The position numbers and the translations under genes are program-made. Shown piece by piece: positions 25,059 through 32,951 of a DNA stretch of 64,000 bases. This stretch comes from Streptomyces sp. NBC_00459 (GTDB lineage: Bacteria > Actinomycetota > Actinomycetes > Streptomycetales > Streptomycetaceae). Under the pieces are notes generated by a model. The model saw only the letters and a program-made list of their open reading frames with translations, was not told where the DNA came from and did no database searches. How positions within the stretch are numbered: the stretch's first letter is position 1; the number at the start of each line of letters is the position of its first letter. The stretch is from the NCBI RefSeq assembly GCF_036013955.1, contig NZ_CP107903.1, forward strand, positions 4,588,001 through 4,652,000, written 5' to 3'.

Positions 25059-25892
25059 GTGAACGACAGCCGACTGCGCAGGCCCTCCGCCGTGCGTACC
25101 CTGCGCGTGGGTGAGTTGAAGGTCAGTTACGTGCCCGACGGGGCGATGCTGCTGAAGCCGGCCGGCAGTCCGCCCGAGGCCGTCGACCGTCACTGGAGCA
25201 GATACGGCGCCTACCTCAACGACACGCGCCGCCTCGTCGCCAACACCGGCGGCCTGCTCGTCGAACACGGTGCCCGGGCCCTGCTGATCGACGCCGGGTT
25301 CGGCCCGCGCGCGGTACCGGAGGACCCCGCCCACCCCGACCGGGGCGCGGTGCACGGCGGCTCGCTGCCCGGCAATCTGGCCCTGCTCGGGCGGTCGCCC
25401 GGGGACATCGAGACGGTGGCCTTCACCCACCTGCACCCCGACCACACCGGCTGGGCCTGCGTCGACCCGCCCCTGTTCACCCGGGCCACCTTCGTGATCC
25501 CCAAGACCGAATGGGACCAGGACCACCGTGACCCCGCGCTGGAGGCCCTCGAACCCCGGACCAGGCTGGTGCTCGCCGGCGAGGAGATCTTCCCCGGCGT
25601 CCACGCCATGGCCCTGCCCGGCCACACCTCCGGGCACACCGGCTTCGTCATCGCCTCCCACGGCGCCCGCCTGCTCGCCTTCGGCGACGCCCTGCTCTCC
25701 TCCCTCCAGATACGGCACCCCGAGTGGTCCGCGATCTCCGACACCGACCCCGCCCGGTCCGAGCGCCACCGGCGCCACCTGATCGCCGAACTCCTGCGCC
25801 CGGACACCCTCGGCTTCGGCATCCACTTCGCCGACGTGGTCTTCGGCAGGGTGCGAGCGCACGGCGAGAACGCGGTCTGGCACCCGCTGTGA
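25059..25892 (+). CDS. Metallo-beta-lactamase-fold hydrolase (lactonase-like)
   Basis: This 277-residue MBL-fold enzyme has the zinc motif FTHLHPDHTGWA (HxHxDH), a second His in LPGHTSGHTG, an Asp in FGDALLSS and a late His in FGIHFADVVFG. The domain order fits the AiiA/QqlR-type lactonases and related hydrolases. The GTG start follows GAGGAG. Its place beside a hormone locus allows hormone or product lactone cleavage, but many MBL hydrolases of this kind have unrelated substrates. Confidence 0.85.
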   Translation: MNDSRLRRPSAVRTLRVGELKVSYVPDGAMLLKPAGSPPEAVDRHWSRYGAYLNDTRRLVANTGGLLVEHGARALLIDAGFGPRAVPEDPAHPDRGAVHGGSLPGNLALLGRSPGDIETVAFTHLHPDHTGWACVDPPLFTRATFVIPKTEWDQDHRDPALEALEPRTRLVLAGEEIFPGVHAMALPGHTSGHTGFVIASHGARLLAFGDALLSSLQIRHPEWSAISDTDPARSERHRRHLIAELLRPDTLGFGIHFADVVFGRVRAHGENAVWHPL

Positions 25893-26157
25893 CACATCGG
25901 CGCGGGGCACCTCACGCCTGACCACATGGGCCGACCCGCAGGACCGGATGTGCGGGCCCGGGTGACGCAAGGCGGCGCGTCGGCCAACTGGCTTCCACAG
26001 CAGATGAGTTGCCGTGTCACAGCCGCGCCACAGCGGTGTCCTGAAGGGAGGACGGGCGTGACCTGCGGACCCTGTGAGACCTCATAGTGATCACAGAGCG
26101 GGAAGCGGTGGAAACGCCGCCGGCTCCCTGCTGCCCCGCCCCCGGAAGGAACTCCCC

Positions 26158-26967
26158 GTGAAGAACCGCCACCTGCGCAAGGCCGTCCTCACCGCCGCCG
26201 CGATCACCGCCGGACTGCTGATGACGGCATGCCAGAACGGCACCGCCGACGGCTCGTCCGACAAGAGCCCGGCGGACAAGGCCGGTCCGGTGGCGACGGC
26301 GGAGAAGGCGTCGGGCTCCAAGAACTCCGAGAACTCCACGACCGCCAAGGACTCGAAGGGCGTCAGCGGTTCGTTCAAGAACGGCAAGGTCAGCTATCTC
26401 GCCCCCGGCAAGTACATCGTGTCCGTATCGGGCAAGGACGACCAGCAGTTCTGGGTCGCCGACGACACCGAGGTCTACGGCGTCGGCACGATATGCGGCG
26501 TCGCGGGCTCCAAGGTGGACGCGCCGTGCACACTCGACCAGTTGGAGTCGGCCCTCAAGAAGGGTGCCGTGAACGCCGACGTGGAGATGAAGGACGGCGT
26601 CGCGACCCTGGTGATCGAACGCCGCGCCACCCAGCAGGACTCGGGTTCCGACTCCCGCGAGACCGTCGTCGAGGGCATCGACCAGGGCAAGGGCGTCAAC
26701 GGAACCTGGTTCGGCAACGTCTCCTACCTGGCGCCGGGCAAGTACACCGTCTCCGACCTGAAGGGCACCGAGCAGCAGTTCCTCGTCGCCGACGACACCA
26801 GGATCATGGGCTACGACGACATCTGCGATGCCGTGAACACCGGGCCGGGCGGCGAGGGTGGCGTCGAGTGCACCGAGGCCCAACTGGAGAAGGCGGCCAA
26901 GAAGGGCTTCTCCGCCGAGGTCGAGATCAGCAACGGCATCGCGACCACCATCACCGACGACCACTGA
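26158..26967 (+). CDS. Lipoprotein with two copies of a beta-rich domain
   Basis: This 269-residue exported protein has a lipobox, LMTAC, at about residue 20. After a Ser/Thr/Lys-rich linker come two homologous units. One is GSFKNGKVSYLAPGKYIVS...QQFWVADDTEVYGVGTICG, the other GTWFGNVSYLAPGKYTVS...QQFLVADDTRIMGYDDIC. Each ends in a short E-x-E-(M/I)-x-(D/N)-G-(V/I)-A-T strand. The function is not recognised; paired Cys residues suggest disulfides. GGAAGG precedes the GTG start. It belongs to no clear operon. Confidence 0.8.
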   Translation: MKNRHLRKAVLTAAAITAGLLMTACQNGTADGSSDKSPADKAGPVATAEKASGSKNSENSTTAKDSKGVSGSFKNGKVSYLAPGKYIVSVSGKDDQQFWVADDTEVYGVGTICGVAGSKVDAPCTLDQLESALKKGAVNADVEMKDGVATLVIERRATQQDSGSDSRETVVEGIDQGKGVNGTWFGNVSYLAPGKYTVSDLKGTEQQFLVADDTRIMGYDDICDAVNTGPGGEGGVECTEAQLEKAAKKGFSAEVEISNGIATTITDDH

Positions 26968-26975
26968 AACCGAAC

Positions 26976-27005
26976 CGCGGGCCGGCCGCAATCGGCCGGG
27001 CCGCG
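26976..27005. terminator. Hairpin between convergent lipoprotein and SLOG genes
   Basis: A 13-bp stem with one mismatch (arms CGCGGGCCGGCCG and CGGCCGGGCCGCG) around CAAT, 9 bp after the lipoprotein stop. Confidence 0.65.
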
Positions 27006-27011
27006 TAGAAC

Positions 27012-27503
27012 TCAGCCCCGGCGAGCGGCGCCGTCCGGCCACACGACGTCCACGGGGACGCCCACCATCCGTGCTTCGAGGACGGTGTCAGCGGTGCCGC
27101 CGCCCTTGCCGGTGGGCGGTTCGCCGTTCCATACGGCGAAGAGACGGTCGGCACGTTCGATGAGCACGGCGTTGGCGGCCTCGTACGCCTGCCGGTTGGC
27201 TGTTTCGTGGGGGAGTACGAGGACTTCCTCGGCCGCCTCGACGAGGTGATCGAACAGGGCGGCGTGGCTGGGCCTGACCACGTTCCGGCTGTAGTCCTGT
27301 GACGGGACAACAACCGTCAGCCGTCCGCCGACGGCGAGGACGGCTTCGGCGAAGAGGGAGTCGGCACCCTCCGCGATGCAGGAGACGCCGACCAGTTGGT
27401 CGCCGTCGGCGTACTGCTTGAGCAGTTCGTCCAGTGCCGTACGAACCAGACGCACGCTGTTCTCGGTCAGATCCATGTGCCCGGTCACCGCGATGGTCGT
27501 CAC
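27012..27503 (-). CDS. SLOG/LOG-like nucleotide-binding Rossmannoid protein
   Basis: This 163-residue single-domain protein has TIAVTGHMDLT at its start, CIAEGADSLFAEAVLAVGGRLTVVVPS in the middle and VWNGEPPTGKGGGTADTVLEARMVGVPVDVVWP at the end. The Gly-rich GKGGGTA loop and the VTGH...AEGAD pattern match the SLOG superfamily (DprA, LOG, TRPM-type), which binds NAD or nucleotide derivatives. SLOG domains often act as sensors in bacterial conflict systems. It is divergent from a DTKA-motif membrane protein, so a sensor-effector pairing is possible. Confidence 0.7.
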   Translation of the reverse strand: MTTIAVTGHMDLTENSVRLVRTALDELLKQYADGDQLVGVSCIAEGADSLFAEAVLAVGGRLTVVVPSQDYSRNVVRPSHAALFDHLVEAAEEVLVLPHETANRQAYEAANAVLIERADRLFAVWNGEPPTGKGGGTADTVLEARMVGVPVDVVWPDGAARRG

Positions 27504-27610
27504 GTTCGCATCCTCTTTCAGGTCGACAGCACGTCGCGGATTTTATCGCGGGCCTCGCGCACAGGGCAGGCCGCGCTGCTGCCCGGCCCCCTGGCTCATA
27601 CGCTCAGGGC

Positions 27611-28183
27611 ATGACGATGACACCGCAGCAACTCCGCGACCAAGAGCCGACTCTGGAGCTGATCAACAGCGAGCTCTCGTCGCGCATGGAGCGGCAGGCG
27701 GAGTCGGGCGCGAAGGTGGACACGAAGGCGGTCTTCCTGGTCGGGTCCGCGGCCACGGCCACTCAGTTCCTGGCCTCTCGAACCTTCGAACCGTTCACGG
27801 GCGCCGCAGCATTCGCGGCCTATGCGATTGCCGTCGCTTTCGGTGTCTCGATCTTCAACCTCGCGGAATACGAGGACATCGAGCCGCGCGAGGTCCTGGA
27901 GAATCACGGCCGATCCTCGAAGGGCGCGGCGCTGGTGGCCCTTGCCGCCACAAGAGTTGGCATGTTCGAGAAGAACGCTCGTGTACACACGCGGAAGACA
28001 AAACGATGGACGGTCAGCCTCACCGCTCTCGTAGTCGGCGTATGCCTCTCAACTGTCAGTATCGTGCTGCACACTGGCGACCATGGCAGACGCACAGAAC
28101 CAGGGAAACCCTCCCCCGCCGCCACCTCCACCCCCTCCCCCGCCGGCTCCAGAACCGGAACCGGCGCCGACCAGTCTCACTGA
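27611..28183 (+). CDS. Small membrane protein with DTKA motif (Pycsar/SLATT-like TM effector)
   Basis: This 190-residue protein has an amphipathic N-terminus (LINSELSSRMERQAESGAKVDTKA) that runs into two membrane helices at about residues 38-80. A cytoplasmic loop (about 85-130) and a third helix (WTVSLTALVVGVCLSTVSIV, about 137-156) follow. The (A/V)DTKA motif just before helix 1 and the 2+1 helix layout resemble the TM effector of Pycsar-type systems and SLATT proteins, which form pores when triggered. No cyclase gene is adjacent. The tail is Pro/Ser/Thr rich. Divergent from the SLOG gene across 107 bp. Confidence 0.65.
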   Translation: MTMTPQQLRDQEPTLELINSELSSRMERQAESGAKVDTKAVFLVGSAATATQFLASRTFEPFTGAAAFAAYAIAVAFGVSIFNLAEYEDIEPREVLENHGRSSKGAALVALAATRVGMFEKNARVHTRKTKRWTVSLTALVVGVCLSTVSIVLHTGDHGRRTEPGKPSPAATSTPSPAGSRTGTGADQSH

Positions 28184-28358
28184 CGCCTTCGCCAATCCGG
28201 CTCTCGTCGGTTCAGAGAAGCGGGGCGACGACAAACCGAAGCCCGGCAGCACAGGTAACGACAGGACCGGGAACGTCAGGGCCGGCAACAGCCGGTCCGG
28301 TAAGGGCAGTTCAGGTAACGGCAGATCAGGTAACGGCAGGTCCGCACAACAGCGTTGA
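28083..28358 (+). CDS. Possible poly-proline, Gly/Asn-repeat small protein overlapping the previous gene
   Basis: This 91-residue frame starts at ATG 28083 inside the 3' end of the DTKA protein gene (101-bp overlap, different frame). It reads MADAQNQGN, then 12 prolines, an acidic Pro stretch and a degenerate GNxRxGN tail encoded by about 15-bp DNA repeats (28246-28346). Outside the overlap third-position GC is only moderate. It may be a real disordered protein or a by-product of repeats. Confidence 0.3.
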   Translation: MADAQNQGNPPPPPPPPPPPPAPEPEPAPTSLTDAFANPALVGSEKRGDDKPKPGSTGNDRTGNVRAGNSRSGKGSSGNGRSGNGRSAQQR

Positions 28359-28661
28359 CAGTGCGCCTGAGGCAGGAGCGCCAAGATCCCTCCCACCTGA
28401 AGTGGTTCGCCTGGGAGGCAGAGCGCGCCCCTGCCCACGGTGCCAACACATGTGATCCGGCCGGCAGATGTACGGAGGGTCCGGCGGGCACCGATCCCGG
28501 ACCTGCCAGCACTACGCCAATTGCACGCCCCACTCGTCCGTCCCCCGTCTCAACTGCGGAGGGAAGGACCGGCCTCTGCCGGGCGAACAGCCCACAGAGA
28601 CAAGAGACTTGAAACGCGGCGACGCTCTGGTCGGCAACCGCGTTCGCTCAGGGGGGCGTAT
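28359..28661. other. Gene-free spacer
   Basis: About 300 bp before the first TIR-like membrane protein gene. A TTG-initiated frame of 85 codons (28355-28612) covers it but has no family features. TTGACA at 28355 could be a -35 box. GGGGGG just before 28662 is the ribosome site of the next gene. Confidence 0.4.
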
Positions 28662-29564
28662 ATGACGAAGCGACGAGCGACGTTCGGACCACGGCGCCCC
28701 AAGGTGCCGTACACCGCTATCGCCCTCCTGGCCATCGCCGGCGGTATCGGTCTGCTCCTGCTGCCCCTTTTCGTGTCCTTCCCTTGGGGCAGCGCGGTCA
28801 GACTGTTCCTGGTGCTCGGAACCGTGGCAGCTTGGGCCGCGTGGTCGAACCGACGAAAGGCGTACCCCGACGCCCACACGATCAGGGAACAGGACCCACG
28901 TCCACCCGTGCTCTTCCTCCGTACGTTCGGAAAGGAGTCGGTCTACTTCTCCAGGAGAGAGCTCCCATCGGACCTGACCCGGGCCCAGCGCGCCAGGGAG
29001 CGGTTCACAGAGGATCCCTTCGAGGGCTTGAAGACTCTCGAAGCCTTCGTACGTGGTGAACTCCACGAGCGTGTGGGACCGCTGGTGGCCCTGGGAGATC
29101 CGACCGACCGCCTGCCGCGCGACGGGGCGGCCCGGACATGGGTGGGTTACGGCGTCTGGCAGGACGAGTTCCTCAGGCAGATCGCCCAGGCACGCTGTTT
29201 CATCGCGGAGATCCATGACTCACCCGGTCTTGCCTGGGAGTTGACCGAGATCTTCGGATCCGAACACCGCCGCGGCAGACTGTTTGTCTTCACTCCGCCC
29301 CGGGGCGAGAACGGGCGGGCCTCCGTCGCGGTCTCGGTGAACAACCGGGTCCTGCGGCAGCGTCCCGAGAGCTGGGAGAAGACGGTCGAGTTCATGGGGA
29401 AGATCGGGTACTCCCTGCCCACTGTGAGCCCCGGCCCCGGCGCGGTGATCGGATTCGGTTCTTCCGGGGAGGGCATCGTGCTGGCCACGGGAGCCACCAC
29501 CGCCGCGGGTTTCGTCACACCGATTGTCGAGGCCCTCGCCGTCATGGAGGCAGAGGCAAGATGA
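28662..29564 (+). CDS. Two-helix membrane protein with TIR-like Rossmannoid domain (paralogue A)
   Basis: This 300-residue protein has two N-terminal membrane helices (about residues 18-37 and 42-60). A cytoplasmic alpha/beta domain begins RPPVLFLRTFGKES. Further strands are ERVGPLVALGDPTD and ARCFIAEIHDSPGLAWELTEIFGSE. The LAWEL segment falls where TIR domains carry their catalytic Glu helix. Paralogues B (30911-32944) and C (32952-34046) share the LR(T/S)F...D start and the L-x-x-E-(L/I) motif. It may be a membrane-anchored NAD-processing or nucleotide-sensing protein. It is not a textbook TIR domain, so the fold call is tentative. Confidence 0.6.
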   Translation: MTKRRATFGPRRPKVPYTAIALLAIAGGIGLLLLPLFVSFPWGSAVRLFLVLGTVAAWAAWSNRRKAYPDAHTIREQDPRPPVLFLRTFGKESVYFSRRELPSDLTRAQRARERFTEDPFEGLKTLEAFVRGELHERVGPLVALGDPTDRLPRDGAARTWVGYGVWQDEFLRQIAQARCFIAEIHDSPGLAWELTEIFGSEHRRGRLFVFTPPRGENGRASVAVSVNNRVLRQRPESWEKTVEFMGKIGYSLPTVSPGPGAVIGFGSSGEGIVLATGATTAAGFVTPIVEALAVMEAEAR

Positions 29565-29585
29565 CGCATCACTCGAACTCGCCGG

Positions 29586-30578
29586 CTAGATAAGCCCTTT
29601 CTTCACGAGATTCCAATAGTGCTGACCCAGCACCGTCAGTTTGCAGGACTTGCTCTGCATGGCGGCATGCCACATATGAGGTGCGTCGACAGGGCGGACG
29701 AGGTTCACCTTGACGTATTTCTGGAGCACAGCAAAAATTGCCGTTCTGGCAGGGTCGGGCGGCGGAATCCGAGAGTCCTGAACCTGTTCCAGGGACCTTT
29801 CCGGCTCAAAAGAAGGGTCCAGTTGCAAACTGTCCTCCGGAGAGGGGAAGTGCTTGGTGAGTGACTGCAGATCCGTAAGGGCGATCGGCGGTTCCGTCTT
29901 CCTCAGGGACACGAACGTCTTGACGTTCGTCTTGAACACCGGCCGCTGCGCCCAGGGGCCGAGCGACTGGTCGATGTGGGCGTAGACGCTTCCGGGCGTG
30001 ATGTCCCCGACGAGATTCGCCGCTGCCCCGTTGAGCGCGTCGACGAACAGGCTCGTAAAGACACCCGCGCCGCCACCTGGTGTTTCGTAGGAGTACTGAT
30101 CAGCGGTCGAAGCGGTCAGGATGGTGACACCGTCGGAGATCTCGGCAAGTCCGGTGGCCATCGAGCTGTTTGCCGCCACACCGCTGTGACAGCTGTCGAG
30201 GATGACCACCTTGTTCCTGGCACGTGAGCTGTTGGCCAGTGTCATGACCTCAGCCAGAGCGAGTCCGTCATCTCCGGTCTCGCAGTCGCTCGCACACAGA
30301 AAGCCGCCGGTGTCCTCGATGTACCCATGGCCCGCAAAATAGAAGAGCGCGATCTCCGAATCGTCGGCGAAAAGCTCCCTGACCGCATCCTTGAGATCCC
30401 TTTTCGTCACGCTCTGTTCGGCACTTGTTCCCGTCAGCACATGAGGTGCGGGGAAATTGAGGGTGCCGTCGGCGTTGCGCTCGATCGCGGTCTTCACCGA
30501 GTAGGCGTCGTTCACGCAACCGCTGAGGGAGTGCATGCCTGCGTAGTGATCGATTCCGACGATTAGCGCCTTACGCAT
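29586..30578 (-). CDS. Caspase-like (C14) peptidase with C-terminal helical domain
   Basis: This 330-residue protein begins MRKALIVGIDHYAG. Its catalytic dyad is His in LFYFAGHGYIED and Cys in VVILDSCHSGVAA, both in normal caspase/metacaspase context, with TASTADQYSYET and GGGAGVFTSLFVDAL following. The peptidase domain ends near residue 230. After a linker the last ~60 residues (IFAVLQKYVKVNLVRPV ... HMWHAAMQSKSCKLTVLGQHYWNLVKKGLI) look like a small helical or winged-helix effector-associated domain common on actinobacterial caspases. Such peptidases act as death or defence effectors. It is convergent with paralogue A, 21 bp apart. Confidence 0.88.
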   Translation of the reverse strand: MRKALIVGIDHYAGMHSLSGCVNDAYSVKTAIERNADGTLNFPAPHVLTGTSAEQSVTKRDLKDAVRELFADDSEIALFYFAGHGYIEDTGGFLCASDCETGDDGLALAEVMTLANSSRARNKVVILDSCHSGVAANSSMATGLAEISDGVTILTASTADQYSYETPGGGAGVFTSLFVDALNGAAANLVGDITPGSVYAHIDQSLGPWAQRPVFKTNVKTFVSLRKTEPPIALTDLQSLTKHFPSPEDSLQLDPSFEPERSLEQVQDSRIPPPDPARTAIFAVLQKYVKVNLVRPVDAPHMWHAAMQSKSCKLTVLGQHYWNLVKKGLI

Positions 30579-30910
30579 AAACCCCTACAGCAAGTCGATG
30601 AAGCTACTGTCGGCCTATTTGTCACTCGGCTGCCGATGCTACTCGCCCCCGCGTGCATCTGAACCCATTTCGGGCGCACTGGCTCACACCTGCCGGGAGG
30701 ACAACTGATCTGGTGCTCCAGCGGTGTGCGACCGAACTCGCCCTGGCGTCTGGCCCCATGTCGTCGGGCGGACGTACTTCCTCCGGCGAAACATGCCGGT
30801 TTCGGCCGATCCCTCTGCTTCACCAACCCGCTGACCTAGCGTCATTCCTCACCAGGGGGTGCGCAGCGGCTCACGCCCGAGTCCTTCGACGGCAAAGGCG
30901 CTGACGCGGA
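30579..30910. other. Divergent intergenic region, no gene seen
   Basis: These 332 bp separate the leftward caspase gene from the rightward paralogue B and should hold both promoters. Base composition is more AT-rich near the caspase start (TACAGCAAGTCGATGAAGC region). No operator symmetry was recognised. Confidence 0.4.
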
Positions 30911-32944
30911 GTGCACACCGGGACCACGACACGTCGCCCTCGCAGCAGTCCGCCCCTGCCGTCCTGGACGCCACGGCCGCGCTCCGGAGAGAGCCGCCCC
31001 CTGTCACTCCTTCTGTTCCTCCTGCTCGTGTTCCTCCTGGCCGGCGCTGCCGTTCGGCCCGGCGCCCAGAACTCAACTCCCGTCGTGACGCTGGGCATCG
31101 CGACCGATGACGACACACCGGCACTCTCCTCGTTGGTGATCGGGGACCCCGGGCTCGGGCCTTCGCAGCGGCTGGTGTCCGAAGGACCGTGGGAGGGAAA
31201 GTCGGAGACGAAGTGGCTGATGAACGTGTGCACGGGCTGGCAGCGCACCTGGCGGTCCCAGAACGGTGACGAAGCGCAGGCAGTGGTGTGGCGCTGCCCG
31301 GGCACCAGGGACGCGGCGACACTCGTCTGGTTCGACCTCTTCAACCCCAACTTCTTCGAGCACCCGACGAACCTGCGCTCTCTGCCAGGCGCCTGGCTCA
31401 CTCCCGAAGTGCGCTACGTCAGCGGTGCGCGGAGTCGTGAAGTGCTGTTCGCCCAGGGCAACCGAGCGGTTCGGGTGTCCTTGCGGACGCCGGCCGAGAG
31501 CCGCCTCGACGAACTGTCCGAGCGTGTCACCGCGGTGGCCGCGCGGCAGACCGAACTCGTACCCGGTGAGCGAGCCGAACTGAATGAACCGGAGTACACC
31601 GAGGGCATGTTGGTGCTGTTGACGACGCCCGCCCTGGGCTATCTCGTCTACATCCTGCCCTGGCGGATGATTCGCACCCGGCACGTCTGGCGTCGTTACC
31701 GCGTCCGGCGTCACGACCCCGCATGGCAGGACGTGTCCCGCGCGGCCCTCAGACTCGCCGTCCTGGTCCGTATCCGGGCGACATTCCGCGTATTCGGCTT
31801 CCTCGTGCTGTTCATCCTCATCGCCACCCGGAACCTGACCATCGACCCGGTCGTCATGCTGACCATCGCCTACGTCGGAGGCTGGCTGCTGCCCGGCCGC
31901 AGCCCCCTGTTGAAGCGTGCGTGGCAGCCGCGCCCCGTGCGCGGTCGTTGGGACGTACGCGGCGGCCACGCGTGGTGGGTGCGTGCCTGTGGTCTGGCGA
32001 GCCTCCTGCTCTATGCGGCCGGCCTCGCTCTCTTCTTCGTCTTCTACATCGCCCAGCTCTCCGGCCTCGGGGCTTCGCCCCTGATCGACGGTGGCCTGCC
32101 CACCGCCAGATACCTGCAGGTTCAGTCCTTCGGACACCTGATGGCCTATGTCGTACTGGCGGTCGTCGGTCTCGGGGCGGGCAGCGCGGTCATCGTGATG
32201 TCGGGACTTCTCATGCTCGGTGGAGTGCTCGTACGCAGGCTGGGACGCTCCTACGCGTTGAAGGACGCCGAAGCCGCCCAACAGGACAGCTCCGAGCCGC
32301 CCGTGCTCTATCTGCGCAGCTTCACCGACGACTCGGCCACGATGCCGTCGAGCGCCATCGCGCGCACGAGCGTGCTGGAACGCGCCAGTTTCGCCTGGCG
32401 CCAGCCCTTCGAGGAGATCACGGTCCGGCACGTCTGGGCACTTGGACCTGTCATCGCCGCTTCCCATCCCGCGGACACCAGGAAACGGTCCGACATCGGC
32501 GCGGCCCGTATGAAGCTGGGCACCAACTGGCAGGCGGAGATCGAGGCCAAGGCACTCGAATCCCGGCTCGTCGTCGTGGGCGCCACTCCGGAGGTCATCA
32601 ACGAGGGACTGCTCCAGGAGCTGGAGCTTCTGGGCAGGCACCCGTCGATTCCCGTCGCCCTCTTCCTCGCGCCACTGGCCGAGCACGAACTGCGCAGACG
32701 CTGGCACTCGTTCATCGACGCCGCTCTCACAGCGGGAGACTCCGGGTCTCACGGCCGGTCGCGCTTCGAAGGGCTGCGCGCTCACAGGAACGACGCGAGC
32801 GGCGCCCTGGTCCTGCTCAACACCGGGGGCACCGAGTGGCACACCTGGGGAGCCCGCCGACGTACGGAGTTCACCTATGCGATGGCCTGGGGCGAGGCCC
32901 GCGACACCCTCGCCCGCCGCAGCCGAACCACGACCAGCGAGTGA
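30911..32944 (+). CDS. Multi-helix membrane protein with extracytoplasmic domain and TIR-like domain (paralogue B)
   Basis: This 677-residue protein has one N-terminal helix (about residues 30-50), then an extracytoplasmic ~180-residue domain with SETKWLMNVCTGW and VVWRCPGTRD. Five or so further helices fall between about 230 and 440. The cytoplasmic domain starts EPPVLYLRSFTDDSATMPSS and continues with HVWALGPVIAASHPAD, NWQAEIEAKALESRLVVVGA and NEGLLQELELLGRH. The last ~90 residues are polar. The starting motif and the LLQELELL helix align with paralogues A and C. Its outside domain suggests it senses an envelope signal. The GTG start is uncertain because the first 25 residues are low quality. 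Confidence 0.6.
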   Translation: MHTGTTTRRPRSSPPLPSWTPRPRSGESRPLSLLLFLLLVFLLAGAAVRPGAQNSTPVVTLGIATDDDTPALSSLVIGDPGLGPSQRLVSEGPWEGKSETKWLMNVCTGWQRTWRSQNGDEAQAVVWRCPGTRDAATLVWFDLFNPNFFEHPTNLRSLPGAWLTPEVRYVSGARSREVLFAQGNRAVRVSLRTPAESRLDELSERVTAVAARQTELVPGERAELNEPEYTEGMLVLLTTPALGYLVYILPWRMIRTRHVWRRYRVRRHDPAWQDVSRAALRLAVLVRIRATFRVFGFLVLFILIATRNLTIDPVVMLTIAYVGGWLLPGRSPLLKRAWQPRPVRGRWDVRGGHAWWVRACGLASLLLYAAGLALFFVFYIAQLSGLGASPLIDGGLPTARYLQVQSFGHLMAYVVLAVVGLGAGSAVIVMSGLLMLGGVLVRRLGRSYALKDAEAAQQDSSEPPVLYLRSFTDDSATMPSSAIARTSVLERASFAWRQPFEEITVRHVWALGPVIAASHPADTRKRSDIGAARMKLGTNWQAEIEAKALESRLVVVGATPEVINEGLLQELELLGRHPSIPVALFLAPLAEHELRRRWHSFIDAALTAGDSGSHGRSRFEGLRAHRNDASGALVLLNTGGTEWHTWGARRRTEFTYAMAWGEARDTLARRSRTTTSE

Positions 32945-32951
32945 CCAGGAG

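Noticed and set aside
28355..28612. 85-codon TTG-initiated frame before the first TIR-like gene
   Set aside because: No ribosome site, no family pattern, composition like non-coding spacer.
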